Positions 1 through 8,153 of a DNA stretch of 64,000 nucleotides are shown piece by piece. The notes beneath the pieces were generated by a model. It searched no databases, was not told the origin of the DNA, and saw only the letters and a program-made list of their open reading frames with translations. The stretch is from Halalkalibacillus halophilus DSM 18494 (GTDB lineage: Bacteria > Bacillota > Bacilli > Bacillales > Alkalibacillaceae), in contig NZ_AUHI01000004.1 in the NCBI RefSeq assembly GCF_000423105.1, positions 248,001 through 312,000 on the forward strand. Reading direction: 5' to 3'. Each line of letters opens with the position of its first letter. Position 1 is the first letter of the stretch. The position numbers and the translations under genes were made by a program.

Positions 1-43
1 CAGTAGATGTTTTACGTCCAGTAACTTGGCATTTACGAGCCAT
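1..43 (-). CDS. rpmB: Ribosomal protein bL28 (partial, N-terminus only)
   Basis: On the minus strand the first 14 codons read MARKCQVTGRKTST, the typical amino terminus of the large-subunit protein bL28. The rest of the gene lies beyond the left edge. A strong Shine-Dalgarno site (AGGAGGG on the minus strand, around 50-57) precedes the ATG at 41-43. The gene is divergent from yloU, as in B. subtilis. Confidence 0.9.
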   Translation of the reverse strand, partial: MARKCQVTGRKTST

Positions 44-92
44 TAGTAATCCCTCCTGCTTAATCTTAATCTCTTAATTTAGATACTTTTAT

Positions 93-121
93 ACTTTATC
101 ATATGGTAAATAGCATTTCAA
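93..121 (-). promoter_or_regulatory. Sigma-A promoter for rpmB
   Basis: Read on the minus strand: -35 TTGAAA (116-121), 17-bp spacer, -10 TAAAGT (93-98), about 50 bp upstream of the rpmB start. Spacing is ideal and both hexamers are close to consensus. Confidence 0.6.
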
Positions 122-155
122 TCCTAACAAGTGCATTTCTATCAAGAATTTTATC

Positions 156-184
156 TTGACAGCCAGAACTTCTACCGATAACCT
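156..184 (+). promoter_or_regulatory. Possible sigma-A promoter for yloU-fakA
   Basis: A perfect -35 TTGACA (156-161) is followed after 17 bp by a poor -10 (TAACCT, 179-184). A second AT-rich candidate -10, TAAAAT at 207-212, has no good -35. A promoter is expected here because rpmB and yloU diverge, but which hexamers are used is unclear. Confidence 0.35.
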
Positions 185-247
185 TTTAAAATGTGAATGG
201 TTGTAGTAAAATATCCATAGTTATAGCTAGTTACGAGGAGGATCATT

Positions 248-607
248 ATGACGATTGAATTTCATAATCAATATGGAAACGTGTCGATAACCAAAGAAGT
301 AGTATCAACTATTGCTGGCGGAGCTGCAATGGAATGCTATGGAATTGTAGGAATGGCTTCTAGAAAACAAATAAAAGATGGCTTATCGGAAATATTAGGT
401 AAGGAGAATTTCACTAAAGGTGTGGTTGTAAGGCAAGAAGACGATGATCTAATGATTGATATGTATATCATCGTAAGCTATGGCACAAAAGTTTCAGAAG
501 TAGCTCATAATGTTCAAAATCAAGTTAAATATGCTCTGAAGAAGATGGTAGGGCTAGATGTGGTGTCCGTTAATATATATATTCACGGGGTACGAGTAAC
601 AAATTAA
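248..607 (+). CDS. yloU: Asp23/Gls24 family envelope stress protein YloU
   Basis: A 119-residue protein that is essentially one Asp23/Gls24 domain, with the typical features IAGGAAMECYGIVGM near the N-terminus and NVQNQVKYALKKM near the C-terminus. Family members are alkaline-shock or envelope-associated proteins of unknown biochemical role, and they are very often encoded just upstream of a DAK-type kinase, as here. The start ATG is preceded by GAGGAGGA (235-242). Only about 30 bp separate it from fakA, so the two form an operon. Length and position match B. subtilis yloU. Confidence 0.93.
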   Translation: MTIEFHNQYGNVSITKEVVSTIAGGAAMECYGIVGMASRKQIKDGLSEILGKENFTKGVVVRQEDDDLMIDMYIIVSYGTKVSEVAHNVQNQVKYALKKMVGLDVVSVNIYIHGVRVTN

Positions 608-639
608 TAATGACTTGTAGTTTAGAGGAGGAAGGCAAC

Positions 640-2313
640 GTGTCAAAACATGAATTAAATGGTAAGCGGTTTGCTGAGATGGTTTTATTAGGAGCAAATC
701 ATTTATCAAGCCAATCAGATATGATTGATAGCTTAAACGTATTTCCGGTTCCTGATGGAGATACAGGGACAAATATGAACCTAACGATGACATCTGGTGC
801 TACGGAAGTTGAGAAATTAACTGAAGACCACATTGGAGAGGTTTCCGGAGCACTAGCAAAAGGGTTATTAATGGGTGCAAGAGGTAATTCAGGAGTCATT
901 CTTTCTCAACTTTTCCGCGGATTTTCTAAGCACGTGAAAGAATACGAAAAAGTGAACACAACAGAGTTTGCAAATGCATTGCAAGCAGGTGTGGAAACGG
1001 CTTATAAAGCTGTGATGAAACCAGTTGAAGGGACTATTTTAACCGTAGCAAAAGATGCGGCTAATTTTGGTGTGGAAGCAGCTAAAACAACAGATGAGTT
1101 GATTCCTTTCATGGAGAAAGTCCTAAATGAAGCAAAAGAATCGCTAGAAAGAACGCCTGACCTACTCCCAGTTTTAAAAGAAGTTGGAGTGGTTGATAGT
1201 GGTGGACAAGGTCTTGTAACTGTTTATGAAGGATTTTTAAGTGCTTTAAAAGGCGAAGAACTCCCTGAAAAGAAAACACCTAATCTAGAGGATTTAGTTA
1301 GCACGGAACATCACAAAATGCATCAAGACTTTATGGACACAGAAGACATTGAATTTGGCTACTGCACGGAGTTTATGGTTAAATTTGAAAATGATAAATT
1401 AAAGGATAACCCTTTTGATGAAGAAGCTTATCGTCAAGAATTAAGTAACCATGGAGATTCTTTATTAGTAGTATCTGATGAAGATGTGGTTAAGGTACAT
1501 ATACACGCAGAATACCCAGGAGAAGTAATGACGATTGGTCAGAAGTACGGTAGTTTAATTAATATGAAAATCGAAAATATGCGAGAGCAACACACTTCAC
1601 TTATAGGTGAAAATCGTGAATCAAATCAACCTAATCAAAAAACTGAAGTGAAACAGAAACTTGCAGTTGTAACTGTTGGAATGGGAAGCGGAATTAAGGA
1701 GATGTTTGAAAGCCTTGGAGCAGCAATAGTTATTGAAGGTGGACAAACGATGAATCCAAGTACTCAAGATATTGTAGAAGCAATTAATGAAGCACACGCT
1801 GAAAACGTACTTGTTTTACCAAACAACAAAAACATTGTGATGGCTGCTGAACAAGCACAAGACCTAGTGGAATGCGAAGTAAAAGTTGTTCCAACGAAAA
1901 CAGTGCCTCAAGGAATGAGCGCAATGTTAGCACTTAACTTTGACACTGATTTGCATACAAACCACGAGGCAATGACGGCAGCTATGGACGATGTTAAAAC
2001 TGGTCAAGTGACTTATGCAATTAGAAATACGCAGATTGATGGTCGCGAAATTGAAGAAGGTAATTTCATGGGTATTCTAGATGGGGCGATTAAAGCAGTT
2101 AACCCCGATAAAATGAAAGCGATCTATGAGTTATTAGAGAATCTAATCGACGACTCTGAAGATGAGATTATTACTATCCTTCAAGGGGAAGAGTCCTCAG
2201 AAGATGAAGTTGAACAAATAGAAGTATTTATTGAAAAGAATTTTGATGAAATAGAAGTAGAAGTTCATCAAGGTAATCAACCAATTTATTCCTTTATTTT
2301 CTCTGTTGAATAA
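640..2313 (+). CDS. fakA: Fatty acid kinase catalytic subunit FakA (YloV)
   Basis: FakA phosphorylates fatty acids bound to a separate FakB protein, feeding acyl-phosphate to the PlsX/PlsY phospholipid pathway. The N-terminal DhaL-like ATP-binding domain carries the motif NVFPVPDGDTGTN at about residues 33-45, followed by LMGARGNSGVILSQ. The C-terminal half is the FakB-interacting DAK1_2-type region. I chose GTG at 640 because AGAGGAGGAA (624-633) is correctly spaced for it and YloV homologues begin at this point; an upstream in-frame ATG at 610 has no ribosome binding site. About 557 residues, normal length. Co-transcribed with yloU and ended by the hairpin at 2322-2351. Confidence 0.93.
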   Translation: MSKHELNGKRFAEMVLLGANHLSSQSDMIDSLNVFPVPDGDTGTNMNLTMTSGATEVEKLTEDHIGEVSGALAKGLLMGARGNSGVILSQLFRGFSKHVKEYEKVNTTEFANALQAGVETAYKAVMKPVEGTILTVAKDAANFGVEAAKTTDELIPFMEKVLNEAKESLERTPDLLPVLKEVGVVDSGGQGLVTVYEGFLSALKGEELPEKKTPNLEDLVSTEHHKMHQDFMDTEDIEFGYCTEFMVKFENDKLKDNPFDEEAYRQELSNHGDSLLVVSDEDVVKVHIHAEYPGEVMTIGQKYGSLINMKIENMREQHTSLIGENRESNQPNQKTEVKQKLAVVTVGMGSGIKEMFESLGAAIVIEGGQTMNPSTQDIVEAINEAHAENVLVLPNNKNIVMAAEQAQDLVECEVKVVPTKTVPQGMSAMLALNFDTDLHTNHEAMTAAMDDVKTGQVTYAIRNTQIDGREIEEGNFMGILDGAIKAVNPDKMKAIYELLENLIDDSEDEIITILQGEESSEDEVEQIEVFIEKNFDEIEVEVHQGNQPIYSFIFSVE

Positions 2314-2321
2314 TAACTGAT

Positions 2322-2351
2322 CGGCCTGATGTTGATCCAGGCCGAATTATT
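2322..2351 (+). terminator. Intrinsic terminator of yloU-fakA
   Basis: Perfect 7-bp stem CGGCCTG (2322-2328) / CAGGCCG (2338-2344), followed by an AT stretch with five T. It starts 9 bp after the fakA stop codon. Confidence 0.8.
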
Positions 2352-2366
2352 TTTGTTAATACCACC

Positions 2367-2437
2367 AAAAAAACACGCAAATTCTTGTCTTTGTCTTTAT
2401 AAATAGTAAAGACAAGGATAAGAATTGCGTGTTTTTT
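2367..2437. terminator. Long symmetrical hairpin, bidirectional terminator
   Basis: An inverted repeat with arms 2368-2399 and 2407-2437 and a 7-nt loop. Every base pairs except one bulged A, if two G-U pairs are allowed. The arms end in A7 on the left and T6 on the right, so both strands see a stem followed by T residues. It lies between the convergent genes fakA and the purine permease, immediately after the permease stop codon (minus strand). The stem of about 31 bp is longer than usual for a terminator. Confidence 0.75.
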
Positions 2438-2444
2438 AATTCGT

Positions 2445-3704
2445 TTACATGATTGCTTTAAAAATAAATTCTAATAGGAACAAGAAAGAGATAAATAATA
2501 GCAACGGAGTAACTTCACTCTTTCTATTTGCAAAGATTTTAACAATTGGATAGGCTATAAAGCCAAACGCCATACCATCTGCGATAGAATAGGTGAATGG
2601 AATCATAAACATAATTAAAAATGTAGGGAATGCTTCTGTAAGGTCATCTACTTGTATGTGCTTAATGCTTTGCATCATCAAAACACCAACAATAATTAAT
2701 ATTGGACTGATAGCGCTTGCTGGCACTAACGATATATATGGGATGATAAAGAATGTAGCTAAGAATAAAATCCCTATAACCACACTTGTCAGACCTGTTT
2801 TGGCTTTTGCTGTGATCACTGCCGCTGTTTCTGCAGCTGGTATTGTCGGCGATGTACCGAAAAACCCACTAAGCAGAGATGACATAGCAGTACTTTTATT
2901 AGCTTTGTTGAACTTTTCATGTTGGTCTAGCATTTCTAGCTGTCCATGTAATAACCCCATACTTTCAAAGATTAAAACAATCGCAAGCGGTAAAACTGCT
3001 ATCCAGAATGTAATTTGCCACATATGATCAAAGGTTGGAAGAACAAACAAGTCACTTACACCATCAACTGTAATGGAAGTTGGTTCTGTATCAAGGACAC
3101 CGAACACATAAGCGATTCCTGTTCCAATTACCATCGTAATCAAAAAGTTGGCTGGTACATTCTTCATAAATAAAATGATTCCAACTAATAACGATAACAA
3201 ACTCACAATAACAGCAGGTGATGAAAAGTCACCTAATTCGATAATGGAATACTCTCCACTTACAATGACGTTACCATTTTCAAGTCCAATTAATACTAGA
3301 AAAAGGCCTAACCCAATGGTGATTCCATGCTTCAATGCATCGGGAATCGCTTTTTTAAATATTTCACCCAATGGGGTAATAGCTGTGATTAAAAAGATCG
3401 ATCCTGCTACAATAACGACTCCTAAACCTTGAGAATAGGTGAAGTCATATTGCTGCACAATAGAGTAGGCAAATAAAGCGTTGACTCCCATTCCAGGAAT
3501 AACGATGATTGGAACTCTTGCCCAGAATCCCATTAACAAACACCCAACTGTGCTTGCAAGGATCGTAGCGATCATTGCATCTTCTCGGTCAATACCTGCA
3601 TCACTCAAGATGGTGCTATTTACCACAACGATGTATACGGTGGTTAAATAGCCAATGATTCCTGCAATAATTTCGTTTGACCATTTTTGCTTTTTATCTA
3701 ACAT
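2445..3704 (-). CDS. AzgA-type (NCS2 family) purine permease
   Basis: A 419-residue polytopic membrane protein with roughly 12 hydrophobic segments, belonging to the AzgA/PbuG/PbuO branch of the NCS2 nucleobase transporters. Recognisable features are an N-terminal GIIGYLTTVYIVVVN segment, VIPGMGVNALFAY (about residues 67-80), ESMGLLHGQ (around 248) and GTSPTIPAAETAA (around 286). Relatives in B. subtilis import hypoxanthine, guanine or adenine by proton symport; the exact substrate cannot be assigned. ATG at 3702-3704 has an AAGGAG site on the minus strand. It runs against its neighbours and has its own promoter and terminator. B. subtilis has no gene at this position, so it was inserted or retained independently. 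Confidence 0.88.
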   Translation of the reverse strand: MLDKKQKWSNEIIAGIIGYLTTVYIVVVNSTILSDAGIDREDAMIATILASTVGCLLMGFWARVPIIVIPGMGVNALFAYSIVQQYDFTYSQGLGVVIVAGSIFLITAITPLGEIFKKAIPDALKHGITIGLGLFLVLIGLENGNVIVSGEYSIIELGDFSSPAVIVSLLSLLVGIILFMKNVPANFLITMVIGTGIAYVFGVLDTEPTSITVDGVSDLFVLPTFDHMWQITFWIAVLPLAIVLIFESMGLLHGQLEMLDQHEKFNKANKSTAMSSLLSGFFGTSPTIPAAETAAVITAKAKTGLTSVVIGILFLATFFIIPYISLVPASAISPILIIVGVLMMQSIKHIQVDDLTEAFPTFLIMFMIPFTYSIADGMAFGFIAYPIVKIFANRKSEVTPLLLFISFLFLLEFIFKAIM

Positions 3705-3727
3705 GAAACTCCTTCTTTACAAAATAG

Positions 3728-3753
3728 CCCTCGCCCTCCCAGGTATGAAACCC
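3728..3753 (-). promoter_or_regulatory. G-rich 5' leader of the purine permease (four GGG tracts)
   Basis: On the minus strand, between the promoter and the ribosome binding site, the leader contains four GGG runs (plus-strand CCC at 3728-3730, 3734-3736, 3738-3740, 3751-3753) with loops of 3, 1 and 10 nt. This is compatible with a two- or three-tier G-quadruplex or another regulatory RNA fold. I found no purine-riboswitch core. Function is inferred only from position. Confidence 0.35.
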
Positions 3754-3760
3754 ATGCAAT

Positions 3761-3789
3761 ATTATAGCTATTTCGTTACTTGATATCAA
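3761..3789 (-). promoter_or_regulatory. Sigma-A promoter of the purine permease
   Basis: Minus strand: -35 TTGATA (3784-3789), exactly 17 bp, -10 TATAAT (3761-3766). It gives a leader of about 50 nt before the ATG at 3704. Confidence 0.75.
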
Positions 3790-3816
3790 ATATGTTTGTT
3801 CTTCAAGCGATAGTTG

Positions 3817-3845
3817 TTGGAATTTTAGTGATTTCACGATAAAAT
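3817..3845 (+). promoter_or_regulatory. Sigma-A promoter of sdaAB-sdaAA-recG
   Basis: -35 TTGGAA (3817-3822), 17-bp spacer, -10 TAAAAT (3840-3845). Transcription would begin near 3852, which supports ATG 3876 rather than ATG 3855 or 3858 as the sdaAB start. Confidence 0.55.
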
Positions 3846-3875
3846 GGAAGTAGAATGATGAAGGTGGTGCTTGTT

Positions 3876-4538
3876 ATGAAATTCAGATCCGTATTTGACA
3901 TAATAGGGCCGGTAATGATTGGTCCATCAAGTTCTCATACTGCTGGTGCAGCAAGAATTGGTAAAATGGCAAGACAATTATACGGAAGACCTCCACAATG
4001 GGCTAAAGTTCATTTGTATGGTTCTTTCGCTAAAACATATCAAGGTCATGGAACAGATGTGGCAATCGTTGGTGGCTTATTAAATTTTGATACGTATGAC
4101 GAGCGAATAAAAGAAGCTTTTGATTACGCTAAGGAAGCAGGTATGGAAGTAGATTTTATTGAAGAGGAAGGGTCCTCCGATCATCCAAACACAGCAAGAA
4201 TTAAGCTTGGCGATGAAACGGGCGAGTTTGAATTAGTAGGTATATCTATTGGTGGAGGAAAAGCAGAGATCACCGAGTTGAATGGCTTTGAACTTCGATT
4301 AACTGGAGAGTCCCCTGCAATATTAGTTATGCACAACGACCGCTATGGCGCAATTGCAGCTGTAACTAAGGTGTTAGCGCAATATGAAATCAATATCGGT
4401 CATATGGAAGTTGCACGTAAAGAAGCAGGTCAAGAAGCCATGATGGTAATTGAAACAGACGGTAGAATACCTGAAGTAGCTATGGAAGAATTAAAGGATT
4501 GTGAGCATATATTACAGGTCGTTACGATTTCAGAATAG
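3876..4538 (+). CDS. sdaAB: L-serine dehydratase, beta subunit
   Basis: Beta chain of the two-subunit Fe-S L-serine ammonia-lyase that converts serine to pyruvate and ammonia. The family motif GPSSSHTAGA lies at residues 16-25, and a C-terminal ACT domain covers about residues 148-220. I chose ATG 3876 because AAGGTGGTG (3861-3869) is its ribosome binding site and the protein then begins MKFRSVFDIIGP like its relatives; upstream ATGs at 3855 and 3858 lie at the predicted transcript start. 220 residues, normal. sdaAA follows after 21 bp, and both subunits are needed for activity. Confidence 0.95.
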   Translation: MKFRSVFDIIGPVMIGPSSSHTAGAARIGKMARQLYGRPPQWAKVHLYGSFAKTYQGHGTDVAIVGGLLNFDTYDERIKEAFDYAKEAGMEVDFIEEEGSSDHPNTARIKLGDETGEFELVGISIGGGKAEITELNGFELRLTGESPAILVMHNDRYGAIAAVTKVLAQYEINIGHMEVARKEAGQEAMMVIETDGRIPEVAMEELKDCEHILQVVTISE

Positions 4539-4559
4539 GTCAATAGAGGGGTGATTTGT

Positions 4560-5444
4560 ATGTTTAAAAATGTTAGTGAATTAATAGAGCTTGCTGAAAC
4601 AGAAGGAATCCCTATTTCTGAAGTAATGATTCGTCAAGAGGTAAAGGAAACGGATAAACCTCGTGAAGAAATTTTTGCAGAAATGGGAAGAAATTTAGAT
4701 GTAATGGAAAAAGCAGTAGAAGAAGGACTGGAAGGTGTAGAATCTCGTTCTGGTTTAACTGGTGGAGACGCGGTATTACTTCGTAAATATATGGAGGAAC
4801 ATGAAAGCCTGTCAGGAAACCTAATATTAGATGTTATTAGTAAAGCGGTTGCAACAAATGAAGTAAATGCTGCGATGGGAACAATTTGCGCGACGCCAAC
4901 TGCTGGAAGTGCAGGTTGTGTTCCTGGCGTATTATTCGGATTGAAACCAAGACTCAATCCAACACGCGATCAGATGATTAGATTCTTATTCACATCAGGT
5001 GCTTTTGGTCAAGTTATAGCAAACAATGCCTCTATATCAGGCGCGGCTGGTGGCTGCCAAGCAGAAGTTGGTTCAGCAGCAGGAATGGCGAGTGCTGCTG
5101 CAGTAGAACTAGCTGGTGGCACACCGCAACAATCGGCAGAAGCAATGGCAATTACACTTAAAAACATGCTTGGACTTGTTTGTGACCCAGTAGCAGGCTT
5201 GGTGGAAGTTCCATGTGTAAAAAGAAATGCGATGGGCTCCTCGCAAGCGATTGTTTCAGCTGATATGTCATTAGCTGGGGTAACGAGCAGAATACCTTGT
5301 GATGAAGTAATTGGAGCGATGTTTAAAATCGGTCAAAGCATGTCTCCTGCTCTAAAGGAAACTGGTGAGGGTGGACTTGCAGCAACACCAACAGGTAGAG
5401 AACTAGCTAAAAAAGTATTCGGGCCGGCTTTAGGAAGTGAGTGA
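4560..5444 (+). CDS. sdaAA: L-serine dehydratase, alpha (Fe-S) subunit
   Basis: Catalytic alpha chain partnering SdaAB. The conserved block GTICATPTAGSAG, then NNASISGAAGGCQAEVG, and LVCDPVAGLVEVPCVKRNA supply the conserved cysteines expected to hold the oxygen-sensitive 4Fe-4S cluster. The start is ATG 4560 (MFKNVSEL), spaced from AGAGGGGTGA; the GTG at 4551 falls inside that site. 294 residues, the usual length of the stand-alone alpha subunit. Its stop overlaps the proposed recG start. Confidence 0.95.
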   Translation: MFKNVSELIELAETEGIPISEVMIRQEVKETDKPREEIFAEMGRNLDVMEKAVEEGLEGVESRSGLTGGDAVLLRKYMEEHESLSGNLILDVISKAVATNEVNAAMGTICATPTAGSAGCVPGVLFGLKPRLNPTRDQMIRFLFTSGAFGQVIANNASISGAAGGCQAEVGSAAGMASAAAVELAGGTPQQSAEAMAITLKNMLGLVCDPVAGLVEVPCVKRNAMGSSQAIVSADMSLAGVTSRIPCDEVIGAMFKIGQSMSPALKETGEGGLAATPTGRELAKKVFGPALGSE

Positions 5445-7486
5445 TCGATGTGTTAGAACAATCAGTAAGTGAAATTCCAAGCGTAGGTGAGAAAACGAAA
5501 GAACAACTTGAATTATTAAACATTAGGAAAGTGGAGGATTTACTCTTCCACTTTCCTTTTCGTTATGACTTTTTAGAATTGAAATCCTTACAAGAAATTG
5601 CACATGACGAAGTCGCATCGATTGAAGGTGAAGTCGCAACAGAACCTCATGTTAGCTATTTTGGTAAGAAGAAAAATAGATTAACGTGTACGATTCAAGT
5701 CGGGTTAGTTGCAGTAAAAGCCGTTTTTTTCAATCAAGCATTTTTAAAAGATCAATTAACGATGGGTAAAACAGTGACTTTAACAGGAAAATGGGATATG
5801 CACAGGTTACAATTAACGGTGCATAAGTTTCACCGGGAAACATTTGATGAAGCGGAATACATTGAACCAGTTTATTCAACGAAGGGTTCGTTAACTAACC
5901 CGATGATCAAAAAAATGATTGCTTATTCTTTAAAAGCAGCATTGCCTGAAGTAAAAGAAATGTTACCCCCGGATTATTTACATAATTACAAACTACCTGG
6001 GCGTCAGGAAGCCATTCACACAATGCATCGCCCGGAAAATAAATATGCCTTAAAACATGCAAAAAGGCGGTTTATTTACGAGGAATTACTACTTTTCCAA
6101 CTAAAAATGCAATGGATTAGACAGGTTGAAAAAGAAAAAACGGAGGGTTCAAAAAAGGTTTTCACAAATGAGTTGGTATCTGGCTTTATCAAATCCTTAC
6201 CTTTTGATTTAACCCCAAGCCAAAAACGTGTAAATGATGAAATTCTATCAGACCTCTCCAGTGAACAGCGAATGAATCGTCTATTACAAGGAGATGTTGG
6301 TTCAGGCAAAACGGTTGTTGCTGCTTTAGGTATTTACGCAACAAAATTATCTGGTCAACAAGGTGCACTAATGGTGCCGACAGAAATATTAGCTGAACAA
6401 CACGTAGAATCACTAAGCGAAATATTTGGAGTACAGTTAAACATAGAATTACTTACAGGTTCTATAAAAGGGAAAAAGCGACAGGCTATTTTAGAGCGTT
6501 TGGTGGCCGGTGAAATTGATTTACTAGTAGGTACTCATGCTTTAATTCAACCTGATACTCACTTTCATCAATTAGGTATTGTGATTGTGGATGAACAGCA
6601 TCGTTTTGGCGTTGCTCAGAGAAAACAATTACGAGATAAAGGACTAACACCTGATGTTTTATTTATGACAGCAACGCCTATACCGAGGACATTATCCATT
6701 ACATCATTTGGCGATATGGATGTATCAGTGATTGATGAAATGCCTAAAGGTCGTTTGCCAGTTGAAACATATTGGGTGAAAGAAAACATGCTTGAACGTG
6801 TTCATCAATTTATTGTTAAAGAGGCAGAAAAAGGCCATCAATCGTATATTATTTGTCCATTAATTGAGGAATCTGATCAATTAGACATTCAAAATGCAGT
6901 AGATGTATATAATGATTTAGGAGAGAGGATGCCAGGTCATATTAAAGTAGGGCTAATGCATGGACGATTAAAGTCCGATGAGAAAGACGATATGATGCGC
7001 GCATTTGCAAATAACGAAATTCAAGTATTGGTTTCTACAACTGTTATAGAAGTTGGTGTAAACGTACCAAATGCTTCACTTATGGTTATTTATGATGCAG
7101 AAAGGTTTGGATTAGCCCAATTACATCAACTTCGCGGACGAGTTGGAAGAGGACACACTCAAAGCTATTGTATTTTGTTAGCTGATCCAAAATCGGAAAA
7201 CGGGAAAGAACGCATGCAAGTCATGACAGAAACGAACGATGGGTTTGAATTGTCTGAGCATGACTTAAAAATTAGAGGACCCGGTGATTTCTTTGGAAAA
7301 AAACAGAGTGGATTACCGGAGTTTAAGGTTGCCGATTTGGTAGAAGATTATCGTGCTCTTGAAGTTGCGAGAAAAGATGCAGTTGAGATTATGAAAAAAG
7401 ACTTATTAAACAAAGACAAAAATTATGTTCTGATAAAGGAAATGCTTGAAAATGATCCGTATTTACAAGAACGAATTTTTGATTAA
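5441..7486 (+). CDS. recG: ATP-dependent DNA helicase RecG
   Basis: RecG remodels stalled replication forks and branch-migrates Holliday junctions. The N-terminal wedge/OB domain (about residues 60-140) is followed by helicase motif I GDVGSGKT at about 284-291, motif II DEQH at about 384-387, motif III MTATPIPRTL, and motif VI QLRGRVGRG. Length 681 residues is standard. The start is ambiguous: GTG 5441 overlaps the sdaAA stop (GTGA) and lies close behind AGGAAG; GTG 5450 is the alternative and removes three residues. It is translationally coupled to sdaAA in either case. Confidence 0.95.
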   Translation: MIDVLEQSVSEIPSVGEKTKEQLELLNIRKVEDLLFHFPFRYDFLELKSLQEIAHDEVASIEGEVATEPHVSYFGKKKNRLTCTIQVGLVAVKAVFFNQAFLKDQLTMGKTVTLTGKWDMHRLQLTVHKFHRETFDEAEYIEPVYSTKGSLTNPMIKKMIAYSLKAALPEVKEMLPPDYLHNYKLPGRQEAIHTMHRPENKYALKHAKRRFIYEELLLFQLKMQWIRQVEKEKTEGSKKVFTNELVSGFIKSLPFDLTPSQKRVNDEILSDLSSEQRMNRLLQGDVGSGKTVVAALGIYATKLSGQQGALMVPTEILAEQHVESLSEIFGVQLNIELLTGSIKGKKRQAILERLVAGEIDLLVGTHALIQPDTHFHQLGIVIVDEQHRFGVAQRKQLRDKGLTPDVLFMTATPIPRTLSITSFGDMDVSVIDEMPKGRLPVETYWVKENMLERVHQFIVKEAEKGHQSYIICPLIEESDQLDIQNAVDVYNDLGERMPGHIKVGLMHGRLKSDEKDDMMRAFANNEIQVLVSTTVIEVGVNVPNASLMVIYDAERFGLAQLHQLRGRVGRGHTQSYCILLADPKSENGKERMQVMTETNDGFELSEHDLKIRGPGDFFGKKQSGLPEFKVADLVEDYRALEVARKDAVEIMKKDLLNKDKNYVLIKEMLENDPYLQERIFD

Positions 7487-7489
7487 TAA

Positions 7490-7518
7490 TTGCATCTTCT
7501 ACAAACGTATTATATATT
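7490..7518 (+). promoter_or_regulatory. Sigma-A promoter of the fapR lipid operon
   Basis: -35 TTGCAT (7490-7495), 17-bp spacer, -10 TATATT (7513-7518), immediately after the recG stop codon. The predicted start near 7525 lies inside the FapR operator. Confidence 0.7.
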
Positions 7519-7522
7519 ACTA

Positions 7523-7539
7523 TTAGGACCTAGTCATAA
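7523..7539 (+). promoter_or_regulatory. FapR operator
   Basis: TTAGGACCTAGTCATAA matches the published 17-bp FapR box TTAGTACCTRNTANTAA at all but two positions. It covers the predicted transcription start of fapR-plsX-fabD-fabG-acpP, so bound FapR would block transcription. This is the expected autoregulation, relieved by malonyl-CoA. Confidence 0.8.
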
Positions 7540-7556
7540 AACGGATGGTGTAAGCA

Positions 7557-8153
7557 ATGAAACTGAAAAAGTCAGAACGTCAGGAAAATTTAAAAAAGAT
7601 GATTGAAGAAGAGCCGTTTATAACAGACGAAGAATTATCTAAGCGGTTTAAAGTAAGTATTCAAACCATTCGATTGGACCGCCTAGAGTTAGCTATTCCA
7701 GAGCTTCGTGAACGGATTAAATATGTTGCAAAACAACAATGGGATGAAACAGTTAAAGCTTTACCTATTGATGAAGTGATTGGGGATATAGTTGATTTAC
7801 AACTAGATCTATCAGCAATTTCACTTTTAGAAATCGGTACGGAACATGTTTTCTCACGTAATCAAATAGCAAGAGGACATCACTTATTTGCTCAGGCGAA
7901 TTCTTTAGCGGTGGCAGTAATAAATGATCAATTGGCTTTAACGGCAAATTCAGAGATTAGTTTCAATAGACCAGTCAAATTAGGTGAACGGGTCATTGCA
8001 AAGGCGAAGGTAATAAGTACAGAGGAAAACCATCGAACCGTGGTCACCGTTGAAAGTTCTGTCCAACAAGAAATTGTATTTTCAGGTACTTTTTATATGT
8101 ATCGTTCTACAGATGAAGAGAGGGGAGATTCCAGCAATGAAAATCGCAATTGA
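7557..8153 (+). CDS. fapR: Transcriptional repressor of lipid synthesis FapR
   Basis: FapR represses fatty-acid and phospholipid genes and is released by malonyl-CoA. The N-terminal DeoR-type helix-turn-helix (ITDEELSKRFKVSIQTIRLDR, starting near residue 22) is linked to a hotdog effector domain containing the family signature HVFSRNQIARGHHLFAQAN (near 98-116). Length 198 residues is about ten more than B. subtilis FapR because of a short Glu/Asn-rich tail. A GGATGGTG site precedes the ATG. The end overlaps plsX by 17 bp. Confidence 0.95.
   Translation: MKLKKSERQENLKKMIEEEPFITDEELSKRFKVSIQTIRLDRLELAIPELRERIKYVAKQQWDETVKALPIDEVIGDIVDLQLDLSAISLLEIGTEHVFSRNQIARGHHLFAQANSLAVAVINDQLALTANSEISFNRPVKLGERVIAKAKVISTEENHRTVVTVESSVQQEIVFSGTFYMYRSTDEERGDSSNENRN

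Noticed and set aside
3690..3790. Purine riboswitch in front of the purine permease
   Set aside because: I looked on the minus strand for the conserved core and loop-loop motifs of the xpt-type aptamer; the leader of about 50 nt is too short and lacks them.
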